64,000 nucleotides of DNA from Haloprofundus salinisoli (GCF_020097815.1 NZ_CP083663.1:1364001-1428000), one strand, 5' to 3'. Shown: positions 1-8,776, counted from the first letter of the stretch. The notes: generated from the sequence alone by a model not told the origin. Numbers and translations are program-made.

Positions 1-650
1 CGGCTCTCACCGACGTCGCCGTCGCCGTCGCGTTTCTGGGCGTCCTACTGGCGGGCGTCTGGTTCGGCGGGCCGCTGTTCGAGCGGCTGTTCGACGCCGA
101 TTCCAGCGAGCTGTTCGTGCTCCGCGTGCTGGCGGTGGCGGTGTTCGTCGCCGGTATCGCCCTCGCTATCGGCGTGAGCGAAGCCGTCGCGGCGTTCTTC
201 GTCGGCATGGGCTTCTCCAGCACCGACCACGTCGAGCGCATCGAACGTCTGCTGACGCCCGTCCGCGACATCTTCGCGGCCGTCTTCTTCTTCTACATTG
301 GCCTGGGCACCGACCCGCTGCTCGTGGCGACGACGGTGGGGATTCTGGCGATCGCCGTCGTGGCGACGACGCCGACGAAAATCGTCTCCGGGTTCTTCTC
401 GGGGCGCATCTACGGACTCGACGACCGGCGGTCGCTCCGCGTCGGGTTCGGCATGGTGACACGCGGGGAGTTCTCGCTCATCATCGCCACCGTCGCCGCC
501 ACCGGTAACGGGCCGGTGATGACGCAGGTGATTCCGGCGTTCGCCGTCGGCTACGTGCTCGTGATGAGTATCCTCGGGACGGTGCTGATGCAGTACTCGG
601 AGGTGTTCGAGGGCGTACTGCAGCGTCGCCGCTCGGAGACGACGAGCTGA
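1..650 (+). CDS. CPA2-family cation:proton antiporter, C-terminal part (5' end outside window)
   Basis: The reading frame is open from the first bases of the window to a TGA at 648-650, so only about the last 215 residues are visible. They form a run of hydrophobic helices with glycine-rich turns, including FFFYIGLGTDP and GFGMVTRGEFSLIIA. The second matches the conserved MxxRGEFS segment of KefB/NapA-type (CPA2) sodium/proton or potassium/proton exchangers. No TrkA-N domain follows the membrane part; the protein ends in a short charged tail. The expected role is ion/proton exchange at the cytoplasmic membrane, but the transported ion cannot be told from this fragment. Confidence 0.85.
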   Translation, partial: ALTDVAVAVAFLGVLLAGVWFGGPLFERLFDADSSELFVLRVLAVAVFVAGIALAIGVSEAVAAFFVGMGFSSTDHVERIERLLTPVRDIFAAVFFFYIGLGTDPLLVATTVGILAIAVVATTPTKIVSGFFSGRIYGLDDRRSLRVGFGMVTRGEFSLIIATVAATGNGPVMTQVIPAFAVGYVLVMSILGTVLMQYSEVFEGVLQRRRSETTS

Positions 651-653
651 AAA

Positions 654-1562
654 TCAGGAGAGTAGTTCCGCCAGCAGCCCGTTCTGGGCGTGCAGGCGAT
701 TTTCGGCCTGCTGCCAGACGAGCGAGCGCTCGGATTCGAGCACCTCGTCGGTGATCTCCTCGCCGCGGTGGGCGGGCAGACAGTGCATCACCTTCGCGTC
801 GGCGTCGGCGAGCAGATTTTCGTTCAACTGGAAACCGTCGAACGCCGCCAGTTTCTCCTCGCGCTGGTTCTCCTGACCCATGCTCACCCACACGTCGGTG
901 TAGACGGCGTCCGCGTCGGCGACGGCGGCTTCGGGGTCCGTCGTCGTCTCCGGTTCCCCGCCGAGTTCGGCCGCGCGCTCCAGCACCGAGGCGTCGATGC
1001 CGTAGCCGTCGGGCGTCGCCACCGTGAGGTCGATACCCGCGAGCGCACAGCCGAGGACGAACGACTGGGCGACGTTGTTGCCGTCGCCGACCCACGCGAC
1101 GTCGACGTCGAAGTCGCCGAACGTCTCGCGGATGGTGAGAAGGTCCGCGAGCGTCTGACAGGGGTGGGCGTCGTCGGTGAGACCGTTGACGACTGGGACG
1201 GTGGCGTACTCGGCGAGTTCTTCGAGGTCCGCGTGGTCGAACAGGCGCGCCATGATGATGTCGACGTAGCCTGACAGCGCGCGAGCGGTGTCCTTGATGG
1301 GTTCGCCGTGGCCGAGGTGGACGTCGTCGGGACCGAGGAAGATGGCGTGGCCGCCGAGTTTCGTCATTCCCGTCTCGAACGACACTCTCGTTCTGGTGCT
1401 CGGCTTCTCGAACAGCATCGCCAGCGTCGCCCGCGGGAACTGCGCGTCGTCCTCACCCGCCTTCAGCGCCGCCGCCCGGTCGAGGACGGTCTCGACCTCC
1501 GCGGCCGAGAGGTCGTCGATGTCGAGGACGTTCGCCGTCTCCAGTTCGGTCGCGGCGGCCAT
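654..1562 (-). CDS. argF: ornithine carbamoyltransferase
   Basis: The 302-residue protein catalyses ornithine + carbamoyl phosphate -> citrulline. The carbamoyl-phosphate loop STRTR is at about residues 55-59 and the ornithine-side HCLP motif at about 260-263, and the length is normal for OTCases. The ATG at 1562 shares one base with the TGA of lysK (TGATG); a GTG one codon earlier (1565) is also possible. It is the last gene of the minus-strand lysW-lysX-argC-argB-argD-lysK-argF run. That position argues that the run serves arginine synthesis, since argF has no role in lysine synthesis. Confidence 0.95.
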   Translation of the reverse strand: MAAATELETANVLDIDDLSAAEVETVLDRAAALKAGEDDAQFPRATLAMLFEKPSTRTRVSFETGMTKLGGHAIFLGPDDVHLGHGEPIKDTARALSGYVDIIMARLFDHADLEELAEYATVPVVNGLTDDAHPCQTLADLLTIRETFGDFDVDVAWVGDGNNVAQSFVLGCALAGIDLTVATPDGYGIDASVLERAAELGGEPETTTDPEAAVADADAVYTDVWVSMGQENQREEKLAAFDGFQLNENLLADADAKVMHCLPAHRGEEITDEVLESERSLVWQQAENRLHAQNGLLAELLS

Positions 1563-2656
1563 CACGCCCCACCTCCGAGTTTCTCGGCGACGGTCGTGAG
1601 AACCGACACCGACTTCTCGAACTCCGAGAGCGAGAGGTGCTCGTTCGGCGCGTGGTCGAGGTCCGAGTCGCCGGGGCCGTAGGTGACCATCGGACAGTCC
1701 CAGACGCCCGCGTAGAGATTCATGTCGCTCGTCCCGGTCTTGCGGAGCAAGCGGGGGTCGCCGCCCGCCTGCCGGATGGCGACGCGGAACGCCCGCGCCA
1801 CGTCGGTTCGGGGGCTCTCCATTACGGGCGGGATGGGTTCCTGCCAGTGGACGCTCCCGTCGGTGAGTTCACCTTCGGCGACCTCGCGGACGTCCTCGAT
1901 GGTGAGACTGGGCGGGACGCGGAACTGGACGTCGACAGTCGCTTCGACGGCGAAGCCGTCCTCGGTGGGGCCGCCGGCGAAGGTGATGGGTTTGGTCGTC
2001 ACCGTGTCGAAGACGCCCTCCGACGCTTCGGCCTCGAAGAACTCCGCGACCCGGGACCACCAGTTCACCGCCGACTGGATGGCGTTGTTCTCCGGTCGGG
2101 AGGAGTGGCCGAGTTCGCTCGTACCGACGTACGTCCCCGCGAGGAAGCCGCGGTAGCCGAGCGTGATGCCGTCCCACCCGCTGGGTTCGCCGTTGACGAC
2201 GGCACCGGGTTCCTCGCGCGTCTCGGCGAGGTGGCGCGCGCCGCGGGAGTCGGTCTCCTCACCGACGACGCCGACGAAACTCACGCCGGTCTCGACGGCC
2301 GCCGCCGCCATCGCCGCCAGCGGCCCCGTCGCGTCGACGCTGCCACGGCCCCAGAGCTGTGGGCCGTCGTCGCCGTCTTTCACCTCGACCGGTACCTCCC
2401 CGGGAACGGTGTCGATGTGCGACGTGAGGAGCACGGAGTCGTCGGCGAGCGCGCGGACGTTGCCGACCTCGTCGACCCACACCTCGCGGTCGTGGGCCTC
2501 GAAGAAGTCGACGAGCACCGCGGCCGCGTCGGCCTCCTCGCCCGAAACGGAGGGTGTGGAGACGAGGTCGTACAGCAGTTGTTTACCCTCGGTGTCGAGC
2601 GCGTCGTGGTAGTCGGCCGTCTCGTTCGCGGCGTCCGCACCCTCGAGCGCGTTCAT
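1562..2656 (-). CDS. lysK: [LysW]-ornithine/lysine hydrolase (ArgE/LysK, M20 family)
   Basis: This 364-residue M20-type metallopeptidase homologue should release ornithine (or lysine) from the LysW carrier, the last carrier-bound step. Visible metal-site motifs are SHIDTVPG (first His/Asp), WGRGSVDATGPLAAM, and the GVVGEETDSRGARHL glutamate pair. TSDMN and the final HAPNEHL histidine complete the set. The ATG at 2656 overlaps the argD stop by ATGA, which fixes the start; longer in-frame readings upstream lie inside argD. Whether substrate preference is ornithine, lysine or both cannot be read from sequence, but the argF neighbour favours ornithine. Confidence 0.92.
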   Translation of the reverse strand: MNALEGADAANETADYHDALDTEGKQLLYDLVSTPSVSGEEADAAAVLVDFFEAHDREVWVDEVGNVRALADDSVLLTSHIDTVPGEVPVEVKDGDDGPQLWGRGSVDATGPLAAMAAAAVETGVSFVGVVGEETDSRGARHLAETREEPGAVVNGEPSGWDGITLGYRGFLAGTYVGTSELGHSSRPENNAIQSAVNWWSRVAEFFEAEASEGVFDTVTTKPITFAGGPTEDGFAVEATVDVQFRVPPSLTIEDVREVAEGELTDGSVHWQEPIPPVMESPRTDVARAFRVAIRQAGGDPRLLRKTGTSDMNLYAGVWDCPMVTYGPGDSDLDHAPNEHLSLSEFEKSVSVLTTVAEKLGGGA

Positions 2657-3789
2657 CCGAGCACCTCCGCGAACGCCTCGACGAAGCGGTCGGCGTGTTC
2701 CTGCTCGGCGACGAGCGGCGGCAGCAGTCTGACGACCGAGCGCCCGGCCGGAAGCGCGAGAATCTGCTCGGAGAGCGCCAACTCCCTGAGGATACGGTTC
2801 GCGCCGCGCTTGACTTCGACGCCGAGCATCAGCCCCTGCCCGCGCACCTCGCGGACGGGGAGGTCGTGCTCCTCGGTCGCGGCTTCGAGCGACTCGACGA
2901 GATACGCGCCCACGTCGCCGGCGTGCGTCGGGAGGTCCTCCTCGACCACGACGTCCAGCGTCGCGTTCGCGGCGGCGCAGACGACGGGACCGCCCGAGAA
3001 CGTCGACCCGTGGTCGCCGCACTCCTCGGCGATCCAGTCGGCGCAGAGCGTCGCGCCGAGCGGGAGACCCGAGGCGATTCCCTTCGCCGTCGTGAGGATG
3101 TCGGGCGTGACGCCCGCGCCCTCGCAGGCCCACAGCGACCCGGTGCGGCCGACGCCGGTCTGAATCTCGTCGAAGACGAGCGCCGCGCCCGCCTCCTCGG
3201 TCGCCTCGCGGGCTGCCCGTAGGTACTCCGTGTCGGCGGGGTGGACGCCACCCTCGCCCTGGACGGGTTCGAGGAACACCGCTGCCGTCTCGTCGTCGAC
3301 GGCTTCCGCGAGTTCCTCAGCGTCACCGTAGGAGACGAACTCGACGCCCCCCGCAAGGGGCTCGAACGGCTTCTTGTACTGCTGTTTCCACGTCATCGCC
3401 AGCGCGCCGAGGGTGCGGCCGTGGAAGCCGCGCTTGGTGGCGACGATCTTCGACCGTCCGGTGGCGCTACGGGCGAACTTCATCGCCGCCTCGTTGGCCT
3501 CGGTGCCGGAGTTACAGAGCCAGACGTTCGAGATGTCGCCGGGCGCGAGCGTCGCCAGTTTCTCGTACAGTTTGGTGCGCGCGGCGACGGGGTACGAGCC
3601 CTGCACGTAGAGCAGTTCGCCCGCCTGCTTCTGGACCGCTTCGACGACCTTCGGGTGGCAGTGCCCCGTCGCGGCGACGGCGTAGCTCGCGCCGAAGTCC
3701 AAGTATTCAGTCCCGTCCTCGGCGTAGAGGGACATCCCCTCGCCCGACCGAATCTGGATGGGTTTCTCCGAGAAGACGAAGCCGCTCAC
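2653..3789 (-). CDS. argD: [LysW]-glutamate/aminoadipate-semialdehyde aminotransferase (class III)
   Basis: This 378-residue PLP-dependent aminotransferase converts the carrier-bound semialdehyde to the amine (ArgD/LysJ step). Class III signatures include NSGTEANEAAMKFAR near residue 100, the cofactor aspartate in LVFDEIQTGVGRTG, and the Schiff-base lysine in TTAKGIASGLPLG near residue 236. It overlaps lysK by 4 nt (ATGA) and its own ATG overlaps the argB stop by 4 nt, so translation is probably coupled. Confidence 0.94.
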   Translation of the reverse strand: MSGFVFSEKPIQIRSGEGMSLYAEDGTEYLDFGASYAVAATGHCHPKVVEAVQKQAGELLYVQGSYPVAARTKLYEKLATLAPGDISNVWLCNSGTEANEAAMKFARSATGRSKIVATKRGFHGRTLGALAMTWKQQYKKPFEPLAGGVEFVSYGDAEELAEAVDDETAAVFLEPVQGEGGVHPADTEYLRAAREATEEAGAALVFDEIQTGVGRTGSLWACEGAGVTPDILTTAKGIASGLPLGATLCADWIAEECGDHGSTFSGGPVVCAAANATLDVVVEEDLPTHAGDVGAYLVESLEAATEEHDLPVREVRGQGLMLGVEVKRGANRILRELALSEQILALPAGRSVVRLLPPLVAEQEHADRFVEAFAEVLG

Positions 3790-4817
3790 TGCGACTCACC
3801 TCCGGGCACCGCGTCCGCGGTGTCGAGGCCGGGAGCGTCCTCGCCGAGCGCGCCGCGAGTGATGCGCGTCCCCGCGCCGTTGAGCGCCGCGACGATGGGG
3901 TCGTTGACGTTCGCGTCGGAGACGATAACGGCCGACGCGCCGCCGGTTAGCGCTTCCTTGGCCGCCATCACCTTCTTCGTCATGAACCCCTCGGCCGCCG
4001 AATCGACTGCCGCGAGCTCCTCGGGCGTCGCCGCCGAGTCGATGAGCGTCGCCTCGTCGTCGGGGTCCTCGTAGACGCCTGAGACGTCGGTCAGGACGAC
4101 GAGTTCGGCACCGAGCGCACCCGCGACGGCCGCGGCCGCGCGGTCGGCGTCGGCGTTGACGGGCGTGACGGAGCCGTCTTGCTCCTCGCCGAGCATCGGG
4201 ACCGTGACGACGGGCGTGTAGCCGTCCGAGAGCAGCGTTTCGAGGAGTTGGGAGTTGACCGACTCGATCTTTCCGGAGTGGTCGCCGCGCTTGATCTTCT
4301 TCTTGCCGTCCTCGACGACGCGGACGGCCGACTTGCGCTTTCCAGTGAGGAGCCCGCCGTCGACGCCCGAGAGGCCCATGGCGTCGACGCCAGCGTTACG
4401 CAGCGTCGCCGTCAGGTCGGTGTTGAGTTTCCCGGGCATCACCATCGAGAACACCTCCATCGCGCGCTCGTCGGTGAAGCGGCCGACGACGCCCGACGGC
4501 GTCTCGACGTAGGTCGGCTCTTCGCCGAGCGCTTCGAGGGTGTCGTCGACGGCCGTCGACCCGCCGTGGACGACGACGACGTCTCTGCCGTTGGCGACGA
4601 GGTGCGCCACGTCACCCACCGCACCCGCGGGGTCGACGGCTTTCGCGCCGCCGACTTTGACGACGACCGGCGGTTCCCGGCTCCCGCTCCCGTCGTCTCG
4701 CGGCGACGAGGTTCCTCCGTCCGTGTACAGTTGGTCGTCGTCTGTGCCGCAGTCGTTGTCGACGAGCCGCTCGTGGGCCGCGAGCAGGTCGTCGCGCGTG
4801 TAGGTGCTCTGTGTCAT
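3786..4817 (-). CDS. argB: [LysW]-glutamate/aminoadipate kinase with N-terminal extension
   Basis: This is an amino-acid-kinase-fold enzyme (ArgB/LysZ) that phosphorylates the side chain of the carrier-bound substrate. The family core begins only at about residue 51 (VVVKVGGAK), followed by VVVHGGST and, near the C terminus, EGFMTKKVMAAKEA. The protein is 343 residues. The first 50 residues are hydrophilic, rich in D, S, T and G, and contain no internal ATG or GTG before the kinase core, so the extension cannot be removed by choosing a nearer usual start. A 33-nt gap separates it from argC. Confidence 0.9.
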   Translation of the reverse strand: MTQSTYTRDDLLAAHERLVDNDCGTDDDQLYTDGGTSSPRDDGSGSREPPVVVKVGGAKAVDPAGAVGDVAHLVANGRDVVVVHGGSTAVDDTLEALGEEPTYVETPSGVVGRFTDERAMEVFSMVMPGKLNTDLTATLRNAGVDAMGLSGVDGGLLTGKRKSAVRVVEDGKKKIKRGDHSGKIESVNSQLLETLLSDGYTPVVTVPMLGEEQDGSVTPVNADADRAAAAVAGALGAELVVLTDVSGVYEDPDDEATLIDSAATPEELAAVDSAAEGFMTKKVMAAKEALTGGASAVIVSDANVNDPIVAALNGAGTRITRGALGEDAPGLDTADAVPGGESQ

Positions 4818-4850
4818 CGGTGTGTCTCGTAGTTCGGTTCCGTCTCGTTC

Positions 4851-5888
4851 TCAGGGCGAGCCGACCGGGTGCAGGCCGGTGAACTCCAGTCCGGCGGTTT
4901 CGTCGAGTCCGAGCGCGACGTTCGCCGCGTGGACCGCCTGCCCGGCGGAGCCTTTCATCATATTGTCGATGGCCGAGAAGACGACGAGGCGCTTGTTCGA
5001 GGCGTCGACCTCGAAGCCGACCTCGCCGAAGTTCGTCCCGGCGACGGCCTTCGGTTCGGGGTAGCGGTAGACGCCGCCGCCGCCGGCGACCATCCGCATG
5101 AACGGTTCGTCCTCGTAGCTCTCGCGGTACGCCCCCCAGAGGTCGCCCTTCGTGACGGGCGAGTCGGGGAAGACGTGACACGTCGCCGACGCCCCGCGCA
5201 CCATATCCACCGCGTGGACGGTGAACGACACCGAGAGACCGAGGAACTGCTCGATTTCGGCCTCGTGGCGGTGTCCGGTCGGCGCGTACGGGCGGACGAC
5301 GCCCGAGCGCTCGGCGTGCGAGGAGGCTTTGCCGGCCGACGCGCCACCCTCCGACGACCCGACTTTCACGTCGACGACGACCTGCTCGTCGCCGTCGAGT
5401 ACGTCGGCGTCGAACAGCGGCTTCAGGCCGAGAATCGTCGCCGTCGCGTTGCAGCCACCGGCGGCGATGAGATCCGCGCCGGGCAGTTGGTCGCGCGTCA
5501 GCTCGGGCAGCGCGTAGACGGATTTCTCCAGGTACTCGGGCGCGACGTGGCCGTCGTACCACTCGTCGTACTGCTCTTCCGTCTGGAGGCGGAAGTCCGC
5601 CGAGAGGTCGACGACGGTGTCCGCGGCGTCCCGAAAGCTGTCGATGTGTTCCATCGAGACGCCGTGGGGCGTCGCCGCGAACAGTACGTCGACCGATTCG
5701 AGGTCCTCGGGCGAACTGAAGCGCAGGTCCAGTTCCCGCAGGTTGGGATGAACCGAGCCGACGGTCTTGCGGTCGTACTGGCGGCTGGTCGCCTGCGCGA
5801 CCTCGAACTCGGGGTGGCCCGCGAGCAGACGGAGCAGTTCGCCACCCGTGAAGCCGGAGCCGCCGACGACGGCCGCGCTCAGGCTCAC
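4851..5888 (-). CDS. argC: [LysW]-glutamyl/aminoadipyl phosphate reductase
   Basis: This 345-residue NADPH-dependent reductase (ArgC/LysY) makes the carrier-bound semialdehyde. The N-terminal dinucleotide loop is VVGGSGFTGGELLRLL. The catalytic cysteine sits in AAGGCNATATILGL and the conserved histidine in the SSHAERSG/GHRHEAEI stretch. The GTG start at 5888 overlaps the lysX stop (GTGA). A longer upstream frame is open but lies wholly inside lysX and does not look like the family. Confidence 0.94.
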   Translation of the reverse strand: MSLSAAVVGGSGFTGGELLRLLAGHPEFEVAQATSRQYDRKTVGSVHPNLRELDLRFSSPEDLESVDVLFAATPHGVSMEHIDSFRDAADTVVDLSADFRLQTEEQYDEWYDGHVAPEYLEKSVYALPELTRDQLPGADLIAAGGCNATATILGLKPLFDADVLDGDEQVVVDVKVGSSEGGASAGKASSHAERSGVVRPYAPTGHRHEAEIEQFLGLSVSFTVHAVDMVRGASATCHVFPDSPVTKGDLWGAYRESYEDEPFMRMVAGGGGVYRYPEPKAVAGTNFGEVGFEVDASNKRLVVFSAIDNMMKGSAGQAVHAANVALGLDETAGLEFTGLHPVGSP

Positions 5889-6757
5889 GCGACCGCCTCC
5901 GCGGCCGTCTTCTCGGCCGCTTTCGCCTCCAGCCAGTCGACAACGGCGGCCGGAACGTCGACGTCGGACGCCTCGTTCAGCGCCTTGAACTCGACGGTGT
6001 GGTTCACCTCGTGGACGGTGTAGCTCTCGCCCGTCTCCATCAGGTCGACGCCGAGCAGCCCGCCGCCGACGGCGTCGCTGGCTTTCTGAACGAGTTCGAG
6101 CGCTTCGTCGTCCCACTCGAAGTTCTCAGTGACGCCGCCTTTCGCGGCGTTGGTGAGCCAGTGCTCGGAGGTGCGAGTCATCGCGGCGACGGGTTCGCCG
6201 TCGGTCGCCACCACGCGGATGTCGCGGCCGGGCTTCTCGACGAACTCCTGGACGTAGAACACCTTGTGCTCGTAGTGGCCCAAGGTGGCTTTGTGCTCTA
6301 GAATCGCTTCGGCGGCGCTTCTGGAGTCGATCTTCGCCATCAGGCGACCCCACGACCCGACGACGGGTTTGAGGACGCAGGGGTAGCCGAACGCCTCGAT
6401 GGCCTCCATCGCGCTCTCCTTCGTGAACGCGACTTTCGTCTCGGGGGTGGGGACGCCCGCCTCCGCGAGCGCGAGGCTGTTTTTCGCCTTGTCGGCGCAG
6501 ATTTCGGCCGTCTCGGGACTGTTGACGACGGGCACGCCGTAGCTCTCGATGAAGCGTGTCGCGTACAGCGAACGCGAGGTGGCGAGACAGCGGTCGACGA
6601 CGATATCGAGGTCGTCGACGGGCGCGGTCGTGTCGTGGAGTCCGAACTGGTGCTTGCGGACGTCGATCTTGGTGACGTCGTGGCCGCGCTCGCGAAGCTC
6701 CGAGAGGAGGAGCTTCTCGTCCCTGCGGATTCGGGAGTACAGCATTCCTATTTTCAC
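5885..6757 (-). CDS. lysX: glutamate/alpha-aminoadipate-LysW ligase (ATP-grasp)
   Basis: This 290-residue ATP-grasp ligase joins the amino group of glutamate (or aminoadipate) to the C-terminal glutamate of LysW. ATP-grasp features are VLKPVVGSWGRLMAKI, YVQEFVEKPGRDIRV and the metal/ATP end GVDLMETGESYTVHEVNHT. The GTG at 6757 is preceded by a G-rich Shine-Dalgarno-like stretch; a GTG three codons earlier (6766) is possible. It follows lysW by about 60 nt. Confidence 0.93.
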   Translation of the reverse strand: MKIGMLYSRIRRDEKLLLSELRERGHDVTKIDVRKHQFGLHDTTAPVDDLDIVVDRCLATSRSLYATRFIESYGVPVVNSPETAEICADKAKNSLALAEAGVPTPETKVAFTKESAMEAIEAFGYPCVLKPVVGSWGRLMAKIDSRSAAEAILEHKATLGHYEHKVFYVQEFVEKPGRDIRVVATDGEPVAAMTRTSEHWLTNAAKGGVTENFEWDDEALELVQKASDAVGGGLLGVDLMETGESYTVHEVNHTVEFKALNEASDVDVPAAVVDWLEAKAAEKTAAEAVA

Positions 6758-6818
6758 GCGAGCCACCCCCGATGGCGAGTGTGAGCTCGCCGGATCTGTG
6801 ATTCGGCGTTGTTCACGG

Positions 6819-6989
6819 TTACTCCCCCCAGTCCTCTTCGAGCTCGGGGGCTCGTTCGAGGACCGGCGGGTTGACGTCGATGACTTCGAGCTCCGCACCG
6901 CAGGTGCCGCAGTCGATTATCTCTCCGGTTTCGAGGTCGTCGGCGAGGTCCAGCGTGGTCCCGCACTCGGCGCATTCTGCTTCGGTCAT
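6819..6989 (-). CDS. lysW: LysW amino-group carrier protein
   Basis: This 56-residue acidic carrier protein has a zinc-finger pair C6-x2-C9 and C27-x2-C30. It ends in EDWGE (52-56), the C-terminal signature through which LysX attaches the substrate to the final glutamate. Its presence identifies the pathway as the archaeal/Thermus carrier-protein route, not the N-acetyl route. It is the first gene of its transcription unit, with a TATA-like element at 7020-7026 and a perfect inverted repeat at 7006-7018 between that box and the start. Confidence 0.95.
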   Translation of the reverse strand: MTEAECAECGTTLDLADDLETGEIIDCGTCGAELEVIDVNPPVLERAPELEEDWGE

Positions 6990-7303
6990 GGTGTATCCAC
7001 TTCTTGTGGGTTACCCACCTTAAATGCAGCGAAACTGTTTGTGAAAATTAATGACGGAGTCGCCGCTAAGCGAGTCCAGAGCGTTCGTAGCCGCCGTTTT
7101 GGAATTCAGTGTCGAGATTCCGAGTGTTGTTGTCCCCCGAAGGGGACGGCGGCGGGAGCGGAGCGCCCGCGAGCCCTCGGGTTCGGACCGGCTTCGGGAG
7201 CGGTCGCGGTTCCGGTCGCGGTCGTCGCGGGAATCTCGGAAGGCGTGGAAGCCGCGGAGCCGGGGCTCGCGGTCGTCGGAGTCCTCGGAGTCGTCGCAGG
7301 CGT
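6990..7303. other. argH-lysW spacer: promoter, UUCG hairpin and low-complexity GC-rich stretch
   Basis: This 314-nt spacer separates argH from lysW. It contains the lysW promoter and, at 7132-7147, a 6-bp stem that on the minus strand reads GTCCCC-TTCG-GGGGAC, i.e. a C(UUCG)G tetraloop hairpin downstream of argH. Positions 7165-7300 are made of imperfect CGG/TCG/GGA runs that give long Arg/Ser-rich frames on both strands. These look like composition, not genes. Confidence 0.55.
7006..7018. promoter_or_regulatory. perfect 13-bp inverted repeat in lysW promoter, candidate operator
   Basis: GTGGGT-T-ACCCAC is a perfect 6+1+6 palindrome placed between the TATA-like box (7020-7026, minus strand) and the lysW ATG at 6989, just upstream of the expected transcription start. 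A bound regulator there would block initiation of the whole lysWX-argCBD-lysK-argF unit. The identity of the regulator is unknown. Confidence 0.5.
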
Positions 7304-8776
7304 TCAGACATAGCTCGTTACCTCCGCGCGGAGTCTCTCGTCGGCTTCGGCCAGCGCGTCGCGGCACGCGGCGACGGAGTGAGCGTCCGCGTCGAAACGG
7401 GTTTCGGCCTCGTCGAGTTGGGTCTCGACCGCCGACGCCGCGGGTCCGCCGAGCGAGTCGCGAGTGGCGACGCTCTCGGCGGGGTCGAGGGCGGCTTCGA
7501 CGGTCTCGCGGTTCACGCGGGTCCAGAGGGACTCCCCTAACACCGCTTCTGCGGCCGCGTCAAGTTTTGCAGCAGTAGTTGCCGCATCGTCCTCGTCGTC
7601 GATTCCCTCGGCCGCGGCGGCGACGATCTCGTGCGCCGTGCGGAACGGCATCCCCGTCGCCGCCAGCGCGTCGGCGACGCCCGTCGCCGTCGAGAAGCCG
7701 TCGCCCGCGTCCGCCGCCAGTTCGTCCGCGTTCCACGTCGCGGTGGCGATCGCGCCCGCCGCGACGTCCGTCGCGTTGACGACGGCGTCGACGGCGCGGA
7801 ACGCGTGCGGGTGCGCCAACTGCAGGTCGCGGTTGTACGCGCGGGGGAGGCCCTTGAGGTTGGTCAGAAGCCCGGTGAGACCGCCGACGGCGTCGCCCGC
7901 GGTGCCGCGGACGAGTTCGAGCGTGTCGGGGTTCTTCTTCTGGGGCATGATGGAGGAGGTCGAGGAGTAGTCGTCCGAGAGGTCGACGTACCGCTTGTTG
8001 GCGAAGATGATGAGGTCCTCCGCGAGCCCCGAGATGGTCGTCGCGTGCGTCGCGAGCGCGCCGAGCGTCTCCGCGAGGAAGTCCCGCGACGACGAGGCGT
8101 CCATCGAGTTGCCGAGCACGGCGGCGAAGCCGAGCAGGGCGGCGGTGCGCTCGCGGTCGATGTCGAACGGCGTGCCCGCGAACGCCGCGCCGCCCAAGGG
8201 AGAGCGATTGATACGGCCGTACGCGTCGAGCATCCGTGCGGTGTCGCGGGCGACCGCCGCCTCGTACGACAGCAGGTAATGGGCGACGGTGATGGGCTGG
8301 GCGGGTTGCAGGTGCGTGTAACCCGGCATCACCGTCTCGGTGTGCTCGGCCGCGGTTTCGCGGAGCGCCTCGCGGAGCGCGAGCGTCCCTTCGACGGCGT
8401 CGAGGACGTCCTCGCGCAGGCGGTAGCGGATGCAGGTCGCCACCTCGTCGTTGCGACTGCGGGCGGTGTGCATCTTTCCGCCGTCTTCGCCGACGTGCTG
8501 AATGACGGCGGCTTCGATGGCCTCGTGGACGTCTTCGCCGCCGGGGAGGTCGGCGTGACCCGCGTCCTCGACGGCGTCGAGCGCCGCGAGGATGTCGGCG
8601 GCGTCTTCGTCATCGACGATGCCTTGCTCGGCGAGCATTACGACGTGCGCGCGGTCGACAGCGAGGTCGGCGTCGAAGATGCGCTCGTCGGCCGCGAGGC
8701 TGGAGAGGAAGTCGCGGGCGGGGCCGCCGCTGAAGCGGTCGCGGCGGATGACGTCGCCTACGGACTCCTCGCTCAT
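7304..8776 (-). CDS. argH: argininosuccinate lyase
   Basis: This 490-residue fumarase/aspartase-superfamily enzyme splits argininosuccinate to arginine and fumarate. The superfamily signature SSIMPQKKNPD is near residue 275, and TARSRNDEVAT and GYTHLQPAQPIT are other conserved segments. The ATG lies 3 nt after the argG stop, so argG-argH form a tight two-gene unit. Confidence 0.96.
   Translation of the reverse strand: MSEESVGDVIRRDRFSGGPARDFLSSLAADERIFDADLAVDRAHVVMLAEQGIVDDEDAADILAALDAVEDAGHADLPGGEDVHEAIEAAVIQHVGEDGGKMHTARSRNDEVATCIRYRLREDVLDAVEGTLALREALRETAAEHTETVMPGYTHLQPAQPITVAHYLLSYEAAVARDTARMLDAYGRINRSPLGGAAFAGTPFDIDRERTAALLGFAAVLGNSMDASSSRDFLAETLGALATHATTISGLAEDLIIFANKRYVDLSDDYSSTSSIMPQKKNPDTLELVRGTAGDAVGGLTGLLTNLKGLPRAYNRDLQLAHPHAFRAVDAVVNATDVAAGAIATATWNADELAADAGDGFSTATGVADALAATGMPFRTAHEIVAAAAEGIDDEDDAATTAAKLDAAAEAVLGESLWTRVNRETVEAALDPAESVATRDSLGGPAASAVETQLDEAETRFDADAHSVAACRDALAEADERLRAEVTSYV

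Noticed and set aside
7051-7578. Arg/Ser-rich open frames on both strands between argH and lysW
   Set aside because: They arise from imperfect CGG/TCG/GGA runs, overlap argH or each other, and have no promoter or conserved pattern.
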